Part shown: positions 1 through 5,628 of the stretch, in pieces
Position numbering within the stretch: position 1 is the stretch's first letter
Layout: each line of letters starts with the position of its first letter
Notes under the pieces: generated by a model
Told to the model about the DNA's origin: nothing
The model's database searches: none
The model's input: only the letters and a program-made list of their open reading frames with translations
Assembly: GCA_025450255.1 (NCBI GenBank)
Contig: JANWHV010000142.1
Coordinates: forward strand, 1 to 7,555
Length of the DNA: 7,555 nucleotides
Direction: 5' to 3'
Source: Chloroflexota bacterium
Lineage (GTDB): Bacteria > Chloroflexota > UBA5177 > JANWHV01
Position numbers and translations under genes: made by a program

Positions 1-142
1 TCATGATTACGTCGAAAATGGCGCGGGCCAGCGCGGTCGGGCTCAGACGGCGAGATGGGAGGCACAGGATGGCGGCGAACAAGAACACATCCACGCTGAG
101 ATACGCGATGTCGTCGGCCGAGGGGAAGTAGCCTGCGTTCAT
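1..142 (-). CDS. N-terminal fragment of a putative membrane protein (cut by left edge)
   Basis: A minus-strand frame opens with ATG at 142 and stays open for 47 codons to the window edge. The predicted start reads MNAGYFPSADDIAYLSVDVF, followed by a hydrophobic stretch (LFAAILCLP, about residues 20-29) and then a basic SRR, which looks like a first membrane segment with a positively charged flank. Third codon positions are mostly G or C, as in the other genes here, and an in-frame stop lies a few codons upstream, so the ATG is the natural start. A GGAG sits only one base before the ATG, too close for a normal Shine-Dalgarno, so the translation signal is weak. I do not recognise the family; membrane-anchored sulfatase or transferase-like proteins can begin this way, but too little is visible to assign a function. 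Confidence 0.55.
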   Translation of the reverse strand, partial: MNAGYFPSADDIAYLSVDVFLFAAILCLPSRRLSPTALARAIFDVIM

Positions 143-159
143 ACTCCAGACGGCTACCC

Positions 160-300
160 GTGGTGCTCACCATCACATTCATGCTGGTCGGACCGGACAC
201 CAACCCGGAGATAAGGATTGTCGACCTCACCCACGCCCACACCATCCTGCTCAAGATCCTGCCCGGTGGTGTTGCCGGCATCAAGATCACCACGCCGTAA
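160..300 (+). other. Short coding-like scrap of unknown origin, possibly a gene remnant
   Basis: A plus-strand frame starting at GTG 160 and ending at TAA 298-300 has almost exclusively G/C third positions and encodes a plausible 46-residue peptide containing MLVGPDTNPEIRIVDLTHAH and ending GGVAGIKITTP. There is no ribosome binding site. The putative start lies only 17 bases from the divergent ATG at 142, leaving no room for two promoters, so this looks more like the tail of a broken gene than a complete one. It could belong to the same damaged locus as the RHS fragment downstream, which lies in a different frame. I recognise no domain in it. Confidence 0.25.
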
Positions 301-352
301 ACGCCAGGCGCGAGCACTGATCTCCTCGTAGGAAAAGCGGGAGGACGCTGGA

Positions 353-886
353 TTGCTAGGGAATAGCTGTGGCCAACCAAGCGGCAACACCAGTGTCGAC
401 CTCGCGGTCCAGGACATCACGCAAAACAACTGGGGCATCGGTTGCGTGACCGTGATCTTCGATACCTGGACCGATACCTCTAGCCACATCACCTACAACT
501 ATGATTACGGCGCGTCGGACTGCTGCACCCAATACTGGTTCCATCACGGCGATAACCTCACCGTCTGCGTCACGAATCCCGGCACCCTCGTGCAAGGCTG
601 CGGCTCCGCCACCGCCGGCGCGCCCTCACCCGACGGCGCGGGCGGCAATACGGATAGCGGGAACCCGCTCTGTCAGCACGGCGCGCATCCGATCAACTGC
701 GCGACCGGCGAGTTCTGGCACACCTTTGACGATCTGGCGATCCCTCGCCGTGGCGTGCCCTTGCACTTTACGCACTCCTACAGTTCGCAACAGGCCGCCC
801 AGAACGGCACGTTGGGCTATGGCTGGACAGTCCGCAGCGACACAGCGAAACGGTATCGACATGCGAATGTTTCGAGTCATTTATGA
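353..886 (+). pseudogene. Truncated RHS-repeat protein: N-terminal DUF6531-like region only
   Basis: The frame encodes about 177 residues. The first 80 or so (for example DTWTDTSSHITYNYDYGASD) are polar and rich in Asn, Thr, Gly and Cys, as in secreted or surface proteins. A Gly/Ser/Asp-rich linker follows. Then comes the hallmark of the DUF6531 domain at the N-terminus of RHS/YD-repeat proteins: HPINCATGEFWHTFDDLAIP and, further on, a Ser-Tyr-Ser step and TLGYGW. In intact relatives this domain precedes many YD repeats and a variable C-terminal toxin tip, giving proteins of a thousand residues or more. Here the frame stops at 886, about 15 codons after GYGW, with no YD repeat. The only starts are weak (TTG 353), no signal peptide is visible and a stop lies just upstream at 329, so the 5' end also looks damaged. 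I read this as a deletion remnant. The domain assignment is confident; the exact junction, near 830-850, is inferred. Confidence 0.75.
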
Positions 887-1206
887 CGATGTGCCCGGGG
901 CTTACGGCTTCATCGGCCAGATAACGATTAATAGGGTGGATTATATTTATCGAGTCGCAGACGGTAGATTTGAACTTGCCTTAACTGATGCAGGCTTGGC
1001 GAAGCGGCCTCGCGTGGTCAGAGGTTGTATACCGAGTAGGCGTAACGCGTGCGATCAAAGGCGGTGCTTTGTATCGATATAAGGTTCAAGGAGACGCTGA
1101 GGCTGCGCCGAAAGGTGACGACGACTCAAATGCCTTCCATAGGCGTTGCTTGTTGGATCAGCTTCCCACCCCGTACCATCATCCTTGCGAGCGCCAAACG
1201 CAGCGA
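861..1206 (+). pseudogene. AT-richer unknown coding segment, probably frameshifted
   Basis: From ATG 861 one frame encodes MRMFRVIYDDVPGAYGFIGQ and continues with a plausible soluble sequence up to ALTDAGLAKRP near 1008, then degrades to Arg/Cys-rich residues before a stop at 1080-1082. Just where it degrades, the next frame (ATG 988) becomes protein-like (AWSEVVYRVGVTRAIKGGAL, then YRYKVQGDAEAAPKGDDD) and continues without a stop into the formyltransferase. The simplest reading is one domain of about 80-100 residues split by a single-base change between about 985 and 1010. Its codons (att, tat, gat, aat, aga, ttt) are much more A/T-ending than those of the neighbours, suggesting foreign origin. 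It directly follows the broken RHS fragment, a place where orphan toxin tips or immunity genes are commonly found in such loci, but I recognise no toxin or immunity motif. Confidence 0.4.
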
Positions 1207-2100
1207 TTGGTATCCCTCTTGACCACGCCCACAGCCGGTATACCCGACGGCCCGCGCATCGTGCTCTACTGCGTGTCGCCCGACGCCTATCGCCTGCTGC
1301 GCGACTGGGCTGCCCGCGCCGGCTATAGCTTCCGCCTGATCGTCACCACGCCCGGACCGGCTCGCGCCCGCACCACCATGTACCGCGAGATTATCGCCGA
1401 GGCGCCGCCCGACCAGGATTTCCTCATTACCACACGCATGCGCCGCGCCGCGCCCCAGATCGCCGCCCTCGATCCCGACCTGATCCTCTCGTTTACCCTC
1501 CCCTACCGTCTCCCGCCTGAGATCCTGGCCATACCGCGCCACGGCGCCGTCAACCTGCACCCCGCGCCGCTGCCCGAGTACCGCGGTCCCGAGCCGGCCC
1601 GCATGATCTACAACGGCGAGTCCAGGCTTGGCGCCACCCTGCACCGCACGGACGCCGATTTCGATACCGGCGCCATCCTCAGCCGCCAGGTCGCGCCCAT
1701 GCCGGAGAACATCACGCCAAAATCCGTCCTCGACACCTGGTACGGGCTGGTCGTGAAGGCCCTGGACGAGGGGGTGCCGCGCGCGCTCGCCGGCAATCCC
1801 GGCACGCCCCAGGATGGCGCCCAGGCGTCGTATGCCGCTTCGTTCAGCGAGGAGGAACTGTGGCAGGACTGGCATATGCCGGCGATGGTGTTGCAGCGGC
1901 GGGTCACCGCGCTCAACCTGTTTTCGCCGCGCGCCCGGGGCATTATCGATGGGCGCGCATATTGTCTCACCGGCCTGACCGCCATGCCTGATGCCCGCTC
2001 CAACGCCCCCGTGGGCACGGCGCTCGAATGGTCCGAACACGGCGTTATGGTGCGGACGGCCGAGGGCATCGCCCACGTGACCGTGGCGCCGCTGCCCTGA
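1207..2100 (+). CDS. Formyltransferase family protein (methionyl-tRNA formyltransferase-like)
   Basis: The protein has the two-domain layout of methionyl-tRNA formyltransferase: an N-terminal formyl_trans_N Rossmann domain (from RIVLYCVSPDAYRLLRDW) and a C-terminal barrel (from ALNLFSPRARGIIDGRAYCL to VMVRTAEGIAHVTVAPLP). The catalytic set is intact: Asn (codon 1552) and His (1558) in NLHPAPLPEYRG, and Asp (1663) in TDADFDTGAIL, matching Asn106, His108 and Asp144 of the E. coli enzyme with similar spacing. Such enzymes transfer a formyl group from 10-formyltetrahydrofolate to an amino group. The PAPLPEYRG loop differs from the classical SLLPxxRG of true Fmt, so the acceptor may be another amine, such as an amino sugar. 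The start is uncertain: the open frame reaches ATG 988 (370 aa), but codons before about 1207 have different composition and do not fit the family. I chose TTG 1207 (297 aa); TTG 1219 or 1150 is possible. No strong ribosome binding site decides. No peptide deformylase gene is adjacent. Confidence 0.82.
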   Translation: MVSLLTTPTAGIPDGPRIVLYCVSPDAYRLLRDWAARAGYSFRLIVTTPGPARARTTMYREIIAEAPPDQDFLITTRMRRAAPQIAALDPDLILSFTLPYRLPPEILAIPRHGAVNLHPAPLPEYRGPEPARMIYNGESRLGATLHRTDADFDTGAILSRQVAPMPENITPKSVLDTWYGLVVKALDEGVPRALAGNPGTPQDGAQASYAASFSEEELWQDWHMPAMVLQRRVTALNLFSPRARGIIDGRAYCLTGLTAMPDARSNAPVGTALEWSEHGVMVRTAEGIAHVTVAPLP

Positions 2101-2287
2101 CCGTCTCGCGCGCTTGTAACATCTTCGCGTCGTCCACGGTTGGCGCCCGCGCCAGTTGCAGCCGCTCATACTTCGGGTGCTTGCCGGGGACGCGACGTCA
2201 GGCCGGGCGCTGCTCACCAGAGTCACCAGCGCTCGATCGGCCCGACGCCCTGATCGCGCCGCGCCGCTCGTGCCGGCGGTGCGCCGG

Positions 2288-2316
2288 TTGGCTATTTGCC
2301 GCAGTTGGCGCATACT
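2288..2316 (+). promoter_or_regulatory. Candidate sigma70-type promoter for the PRC-barrel-like gene
   Basis: TTGGCT (2288-2293) and CATACT (2311-2316) each match four of six consensus positions of the -35 and -10 boxes and are separated by exactly 17 bases. A start site near 2323 would give a leader of about 58 bases before the GTG at 2381. It lies in the 280-base gap after the formyltransferase stop, where no gene was found. Recognised by eye only. Confidence 0.4.
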
Positions 2317-2368
2317 GTGATGTACAGGGTGGACCCGGCCTCTTTGAGCTGATTGCGGTGATTGCGAC

Positions 2369-2373
2369 AGGAG
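2369..2373 (+). promoter_or_regulatory. Ribosome binding site AGGAG fixing the GTG start at 2381
   Basis: AGGAG at 2369-2373 is seven bases before GTG 2381, an ideal spacing. The later in-frame ATG at 2396 has no comparable signal, so the GTG start is preferred. Confidence 0.65.
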
Positions 2374-2380
2374 TGCGATC

Positions 2381-2755
2381 GTGGCCGTTCCATTCATGAA
2401 CTCTGACGACGACAGTATGTCGAATTATTCCCCTATGAGCCAGGCGCCCGCCAGTAGCAGCAAAAGCCCCACGGTTACGGAACCGCGCGGCGAACGGCCA
2501 CGTCACGATCCGCAAGCCGCGAGCAGCATGATGATTCGCCCCGGCACAAACATCGTGAGTTGGGATCTTCAGCATGTCGGGCGGGTACGCCGCGTCGAGA
2601 CCGATCCGGCAACGGGTTTGCCCGCGCGCCTCATTGTGCAGAGGGCGACGGGCGCCACGACCGACATCTGCATCCCTATCCGCTTCATCGAGCGAATCCT
2701 GGCCGGCGAAGTGTATCTCAGTCTGTCGCTTGAGCAACTCAACGAGGCGCTCTAG
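2381..2755 (+). CDS. PRC-barrel / DUF2171-like small protein
   Basis: A 124-residue protein with two parts. Residues 1-50 are rich in Ser, Pro, Asp and Gln and look disordered. Residues 51-124 form a compact domain starting MIRPGTNIVSWDLQHVGRVR, followed by a strand with ARLIVQRATG, then ICIPIRFIERI and a closing segment VYLSLSLEQLNEAL. The order of a Gly-X-X-Val-X-(S/T)-X-D-X-X-X-(V/I)-G opening, a variable strand, a (L/I)-P-(V/I)-X-X-(V/I) segment and a final strand is that of PRC-barrel and DUF2171 proteins, common in Chloroflexota, Deinococcota and Actinomycetota and generally without known enzymatic activity. The role is unknown; stress-related or RNA/membrane-associated functions have been proposed for PRC barrels. 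The GTG start is supported by a ribosome binding site. Two hairpins follow, and the next gene is convergent, so it is probably transcribed alone. Confidence 0.75.
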   Translation: MAVPFMNSDDDSMSNYSPMSQAPASSSKSPTVTEPRGERPRHDPQAASSMMIRPGTNIVSWDLQHVGRVRRVETDPATGLPARLIVQRATGATTDICIPIRFIERILAGEVYLSLSLEQLNEAL

Positions 2756-2760
2756 CGCGG

Positions 2761-2782
2761 GACGTAGACTGCGGTCTACGTC
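2761..2782. terminator. Perfect 9-bp hairpin between convergent genes, possible bidirectional terminator
   Basis: GACGTAGAC (2761-2769), loop TGCG, GTCTACGTC (2774-2782): a perfect nine-base stem with a four-base loop. It starts five bases after the stop of the PRC-barrel gene and lies 50 bases beyond the stop of the convergent gene. There is no T-run on either side, so it is not a classical intrinsic terminator; it may stabilise transcript ends or aid termination. Confidence 0.45.
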
Positions 2783-2800
2783 TAAACATCATAGCTTTCG

Positions 2801-2820
2801 GCGTGGTCCGCGGCCCACGC
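2801..2820. terminator. Second, GC-rich hairpin in the convergent intergenic gap
   Basis: GCGTGG (2801-2806) and CCACGC (2815-2820) pair around an eight-base loop that contains the palindrome CCGCGG. It lies 12 bases past the stop of the minus-strand gene at 2833. No T-run follows on either strand. In this GC-rich context a six-base stem could be chance. Confidence 0.25.
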
Positions 2821-2832
2821 GACTGCGTGCCG

Positions 2833-3069
2833 TTAGATTAAGATGCCGCGTTCCTCGGCAAGCTCATACGCTTGCTGGGCCGTCAGCCCGATGAGGTCCG
2901 CGTCGGGAAGCGCCACGTCATCCACGCACGTGCGAAACAACACCGCCCGGCTGCCATCGCTCATGGTAGCATCGACATCCACGATCGAAACCGCGGCCGC
3001 GTGCGTCTCCAGCACGGCCCGCGTATGCATGCGCAGCACGGAGACGACAGTGCGTGGCGTTTGACCCAT
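2833..3069 (-). CDS. Small conserved-looking hypothetical protein
   Basis: A 78-residue protein starting MGQTPRTVVSVLRMHTRAVL, continuing through VSIVDVDATMSDGSRAVLFR and ending LIGLTAQQAYELAEERGILI. The pattern suggests an alternating strand-rich core and a C-terminal helix beginning at LTAQQAYELAEERG. No signal peptide or membrane segment is seen and I recognise no family. I chose ATG 3069 because AAGGGAG (3080-3086 on the opposite strand) lies ten bases upstream; an in-frame TTG sits directly before the ATG. The frame stays open to ATG 3162, which would add 31 residues (including GLHVVRTTVGQVFDEG) but has no visible ribosome binding site; the longer form cannot be excluded. It converges with the PRC-barrel gene and has more than 400 bases of non-coding DNA on its 5' side. 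Confidence 0.6.
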   Translation of the reverse strand: MGQTPRTVVSVLRMHTRAVLETHAAAVSIVDVDATMSDGSRAVLFRTCVDDVALPDADLIGLTAQQAYELAEERGILI

Positions 3070-3505
3070 CAATTGATGGCTCCCTTCGTCGAAGACTTGT
3101 CCCACGGTAGTACGAACAACATGCAGGCCAGGGAAAGCGAACGAACGTGCCACGCCCATCATACGTGCGGGCGCCCGTCAACCAGCGCACTGCTTGGGCT
3201 TCACGCTGAAAAGAACGCCATTGCTCGTGGATAAACCGATTTCGAGTATAGCACGCAATCCGGGATTTGTGCGGACGCGCGGCGGCAGCCCACCCGATCC
3301 AGCGCGTGGCAGCATGCTTGCCGCGGTTTCCCGTGCGGTGACGATACGGTGTGACTCCTTAACGCATATTCGGGCAGAATAGTGAGCAAGGAAGTCAATC
3401 GCCTAGATATGGCATCGACGCGCGGCGGAAACGCTCCGCTCGACGCGGAATACGACCTGCAATCACGCCCACTCGGGAATCATCAGCATGTCAGGGAGCG
3501 GCCAC
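3070..3505. other. Non-coding gap between divergent genes
   Basis: This gap separates the start of the minus-strand small gene from the start of the coiled-coil gene and should contain both promoters. No pair of -35/-10 boxes with good spacing is convincing; a TATACT on the minus strand (3245-3250) lacks a -35 partner. A 12-base direct repeat, GACGCGCGGCGG, occurs at 3274-3285 and 3417-3428. No RNA gene or mobile element end was recognised. If the neighbouring minus-strand gene starts at 3162, the gap is shorter by about 90 bases. Confidence 0.5.
3493..3498 (+). promoter_or_regulatory. Ribosome binding site AGGGAG deciding the ATG at 3506
   Basis: AGGGAG at 3493-3498 lies seven bases before ATG 3506. 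The upstream in-frame ATG 3488 would place this sequence inside the coding region and has no signal of its own, so 3506 is the likely start. Confidence 0.65.
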
Positions 3506-3910
3506 ATGAGTATAAATGTTAGACCAGGTGAGGATGAGGGAGGCCAGAACGCCAGGACGCTCCATGCCTGGCAAGAAGCGACAGCCGAGTTGTCGCAACT
3601 GGAAGCGGCGGCTCGTCTGGCGCGCGCCGCGCTCCTGCGGGTACGCGGGCAGGTAGACCAGCATGAGGCGGCGTGCCACGATCTGCGGGAATATTTCGCG
3701 ACGCTGAGGGATCAGGCGGCTGCGCGGCCTGTGGCCCTGGAGGATATGCGCCGGCGCACCGCCGCCTGGGATCAACTGCGGGCGCAAGCGGAGGCCCATG
3801 CCACCTCACGGCGGCGCTTGATCGAGACCAGCGTGCAGTTGGCGCAATCCGAGAAGCGGCTCGCCGAGCTGCAGGCCGCTGTCAATCGCATCGCAGGCGA
3901 AGCCTCCTGA
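3506..3910 (+). CDS. Small coiled-coil hypothetical protein
   Basis: A 134-residue protein starting MSINVRPGEDEGGQNARTLH. After about 15 polar residues it is almost entirely helical: heptad-like stretches rich in Ala, Leu, Glu, Gln and Arg run from about residue 20 to the end (for example EATAELSQLEAAARLARAAL, and near the C-terminus LAQSEKRLAELQAAVNRIAG). Two long helices separated near the RPVALEDM turn would form an antiparallel coiled coil. There is a single Cys, in the middle (EAACHDL), no signal peptide and no membrane segment. Sequence of this type gives no functional assignment; structural, chaperone or partner-binding roles are possible. It converges with the receiver-domain remnant, 22 bases away, with no clear terminator between them. 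Confidence 0.65.
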   Translation: MSINVRPGEDEGGQNARTLHAWQEATAELSQLEAAARLARAALLRVRGQVDQHEAACHDLREYFATLRDQAAARPVALEDMRRRTAAWDQLRAQAEAHATSRRRLIETSVQLAQSEKRLAELQAAVNRIAGEAS

Positions 3911-3932
3911 GCGCCCCGCGGCATTACGCCGG

Positions 3933-4112
3933 CTAGGACACGGCGGCATCGAGCATCACCCGCGCCATCGCGCGCAGGTCGTCGATGTCGAACGGCTGCC
4001 GCGGCACTGTATACCTGAATCGGCACAGTTCCTCTCGGCGCGTGTCGAGCGTCCTGGTGTTGGCCGAGCAGACGATCACCGGCACGCGGGCCAGGTCCGC
4101 GTCGCAGTTCAT
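3933..4112 (-). pseudogene. C-terminal half of a response-regulator receiver domain (remnant)
   Basis: Opening at ATG 4112 and ending at TAG 3933-3935, this frame encodes 59 residues: MNCDADLARVPVIVCSANTR, a short helix containing REELCRFRYTV, then PRQPFDIDDLRAMARVMLDA. This matches the second half of a CheY-like receiver: beta4 (VPVIVCSA, with the conserved Ser/Ala position), alpha4, beta5 with the (K)PF(D) element, and alpha5. The phospho-accepting Asp and the acidic pocket belong to the missing first half. The conserved Lys before Pro-Phe is replaced (RQPF rather than xKPF), so it could not act as a phosphorylation switch. Its ATG overlaps the pyrophosphatase stop (ATGA), which could allow reinitiation, but GAGGG directly abuts the ATG and is too close to be a good ribosome binding site. 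It is most likely the tail of a deleted response-regulator gene; a translated small partner protein is less likely. Confidence 0.65.
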
Positions 4113-4609
4113 CCCTCTGTCGACATAAACGCTGATCGACCACGGGCGATCACCGCCTCAGCGCTCTTGACGTCTTCCCAGCCCCGCACCTCAACATTCT
4201 TTCCTTCCAGGTCCTTATACGTCCAAAAGAAGTTCTCAATCTCCGTCAGCACCTCTGGCGCCACATCGTGCAATTTTTTTATGCGATCAAGGCGCGGGTC
4301 GCCGGCCGTGACACCCAGGATCTTGCAATCGTCCTCCCCCTTGTCATGGAGCCGCAAGACGCCCAATAACCTCGCCGCAACCAAGCACCCCGGGAAGACC
4401 GGTTCGTCCGCGAGCACCAATATGTCCAGCGGATCGCCGTCCGGTGCTTTGGTTTCGGGGATGAAGCCGTACTGCGTGGGGAAGACCACAGAGGCATAGA
4501 GCACCCGATCCAGATACATACGTTTCCGCACGGGGTCGTATTCATATTTGTTTCGGCTCCCCATTGGGATCTCAATGAACGCTTCAACCAGCTCCTCATG
4601 CTTGGACAT
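4109..4609 (-). CDS. ppa: Inorganic pyrophosphatase (soluble, family I)
   Basis: This enzyme hydrolyses pyrophosphate to two phosphates in the cytoplasm with Mg2+, pulling biosynthetic reactions such as nucleic acid and aminoacyl-tRNA synthesis forward. The 166-residue protein has normal family length. Visible landmarks are the IEIPMGSRNKYEYD opening, QYGFIPET, the family signature DGDPLD at residues 57-62 (metal-binding Asp cluster), VFPGCLVAARLLGVL, the acidic EDDCK near 92-96, and the late YKDLEGK (131-137). All expected acidic metal ligands seem present. The start ATG 4609 is preceded by AAGGAG (4618-4623, opposite strand) at eight bases. It lies 66 bases downstream of the aquaporin gene on the same strand and may share its transcript. 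The stop overlaps the ATG of the receiver remnant. Confidence 0.96.
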   Translation of the reverse strand: MSKHEELVEAFIEIPMGSRNKYEYDPVRKRMYLDRVLYASVVFPTQYGFIPETKAPDGDPLDILVLADEPVFPGCLVAARLLGVLRLHDKGEDDCKILGVTAGDPRLDRIKKLHDVAPEVLTEIENFFWTYKDLEGKNVEVRGWEDVKSAEAVIARGRSAFMSTEG

Positions 4610-4617
4610 CGTATGCT

Positions 4618-4623
4618 CTCCTT
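4618..4623 (-). promoter_or_regulatory. Ribosome binding site AAGGAG of ppa
   Basis: AAGGAG on the minus strand lies eight bases before ATG 4609, a near-ideal signal that fixes the pyrophosphatase start. Confidence 0.65.
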
Positions 4624-4675
4624 CGCTGCCGGATGGCCATGTGTAAGCCGTGCCGGGCAGTATCGTTATCGCCCT

Positions 4676-5422
4676 TCAGGCGCTTGCGCGTATCGCCGGT
4701 GGGCCACCCGCCTGTTGATCCTCACGCTTGTCGGCCGCCTGGCCGGCCGGCCAAAAGAAGGCCATGTACAGCAACCCGCAGAGGCTGGCGCCCAGGAACG
4801 GCCCTACCCAATATACGACGTGGTTCGGCCAATAGTTCGACGCCAGGGCAGCGCTGAGCGAACGCATCGGATTCATCGAGGCTCCCGTCCGCGGGCCGCC
4901 AATCAGGATGTCGGCAAAGACGATCATGCCGACGCCAAAGCCCGCGATAGGAGGGTGACGCGGGTCCAGGGTCGTGCCAAAGATAGCCAGCAATAGAAGG
5001 GCGGTGAGGGTCGCCTCCACAAATATTCCATTCGCCACGCCTACCCCGGGCCGCAAGAAGTTGGCCCCCGCGTGTACCGGTCCCCATACGGCCTGGGGGA
5101 AGAATCCGTGCAGCATCAGGGCAGCGAAAACGGCGGCAAGCAACTGGGCCGGCCAGAAGACCAGGGCCGTGCGCAGGTCGATAATCCGGGTGATTAGCAG
5201 GGTAAACGTGACTGCCGGGTTGAAGTGCGCGCCGGAGACGTGACCGAGTGCGGCGATCAGCATCGCCAACACCATGCCATGGGCGAGGGCATTGCCCACC
5301 AGACTCACGTCACCACGCGTGGCGTGCTGCTCGATCGCCAGCGACGCCGCCGCGAAATAGTAGAGCGTGCTGCCCACCACTTCACCCAGCGCCTTCCGCA
5401 ATAGCGCGCGGTCCATGTCCAT
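4676..5422 (-). CDS. Aquaporin / MIP family channel with NPA and NPM motifs
   Basis: A 248-residue inner-membrane channel with six hydrophobic segments and two half-helix loops. The first signature is GAHFNPAVTF (NPA at 68-70); the second is GASMNPMRSLSA (NPM at 184-186), with Met in place of the usual Ala. Counting from the two signature Asn residues as in AQP1, the four aromatic/arginine filter positions are His48, Ile172, Ala181 and Arg187. This H-I-A-R set resembles plant tonoplast intrinsic proteins more than the F-H-C-R of AQP1 or the wide W-G-F-R of glycerol facilitators. Water is the most likely substrate; small neutral solutes such as ammonia or peroxide are possible. The C-terminal tail is short and charged. 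ATG 5422 has GGAGGAG (5428-5434, opposite strand) five bases upstream. It sits upstream of ppa on the same strand. Confidence 0.93.
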   Translation of the reverse strand: MDMDRALLRKALGEVVGSTLYYFAAASLAIEQHATRGDVSLVGNALAHGMVLAMLIAALGHVSGAHFNPAVTFTLLITRIIDLRTALVFWPAQLLAAVFAALMLHGFFPQAVWGPVHAGANFLRPGVGVANGIFVEATLTALLLLAIFGTTLDPRHPPIAGFGVGMIVFADILIGGPRTGASMNPMRSLSAALASNYWPNHVVYWVGPFLGASLCGLLYMAFFWPAGQAADKREDQQAGGPPAIRASA

Positions 5423-5463
5423 CCTCGCTCCTCCGGACGCGGACTATCTTGGCCCCACATTTG

Positions 5464-5492
5464 ATCCTTCCATGGGAAACATTAACGGTCAA
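5464..5492 (-). promoter_or_regulatory. Candidate promoter of the aquaporin gene (possibly also ppa)
   Basis: On the minus strand, TTGACC (5487-5492) and AAGGAT (5464-5469) are separated by 17 bases. The -35 matches five of six consensus positions and the weak -10 is preceded by TGG, an extended -10 feature. It lies about 40 bases before the aquaporin start, in the 206-base gap that separates it from the GH130 gene. Found by eye only. Confidence 0.4.
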
Positions 5493-5628
5493 TGCACGTG
5501 CGTTCACTGCCGCTGGATTGTCGAGCGACCACTACCGCGCTACTTCGCCACGACAACCCGCGAAGTTGTTTGTTCGCGGTACGCGGACCGGTCCCGTGTC
5601 CAAGCATTGAGCCGTCGGAGGCGTGTCC

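Noticed and set aside
154..492. Minus-strand open frame with a plausible segment FSYEEISARAWRLRRGDLDA
   Set aside because: The local segment looks protein-like, but the rest is antisense to the RHS fragment and to the coding-like scrap at 160-300. No ribosome binding site or known domain was seen.
1126..2397. Long open frame on the minus strand (423 codons) opposite the formyltransferase
   Set aside because: It is the antisense shadow of a GC-rich gene: Arg/Gly/His-rich sequence without domain features, while the plus strand encodes a clear formyltransferase with catalytic residues.
2198..2737. Minus-strand open frame opposite the PRC-barrel gene
   Set aside because: Arg/His/Ala-rich sequence without recognisable pattern; the plus strand has a start signal and a domain match.
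3245..3250. TATACT on the minus strand as a -10 box for the small gene ending at 2833
   Set aside because: No -35-like sequence lies 16-18 bases upstream, and the distance to the preferred start (about 175 bases) is long.
3274..3428. Direct repeat GACGCGCGGCGG at 3274-3285 and 3417-3428 as a possible regulatory or mobile-element repeat
   Set aside because: Only two short copies, of low complexity for a GC-rich genome, with no inverted ends or transposase; chance is likely.
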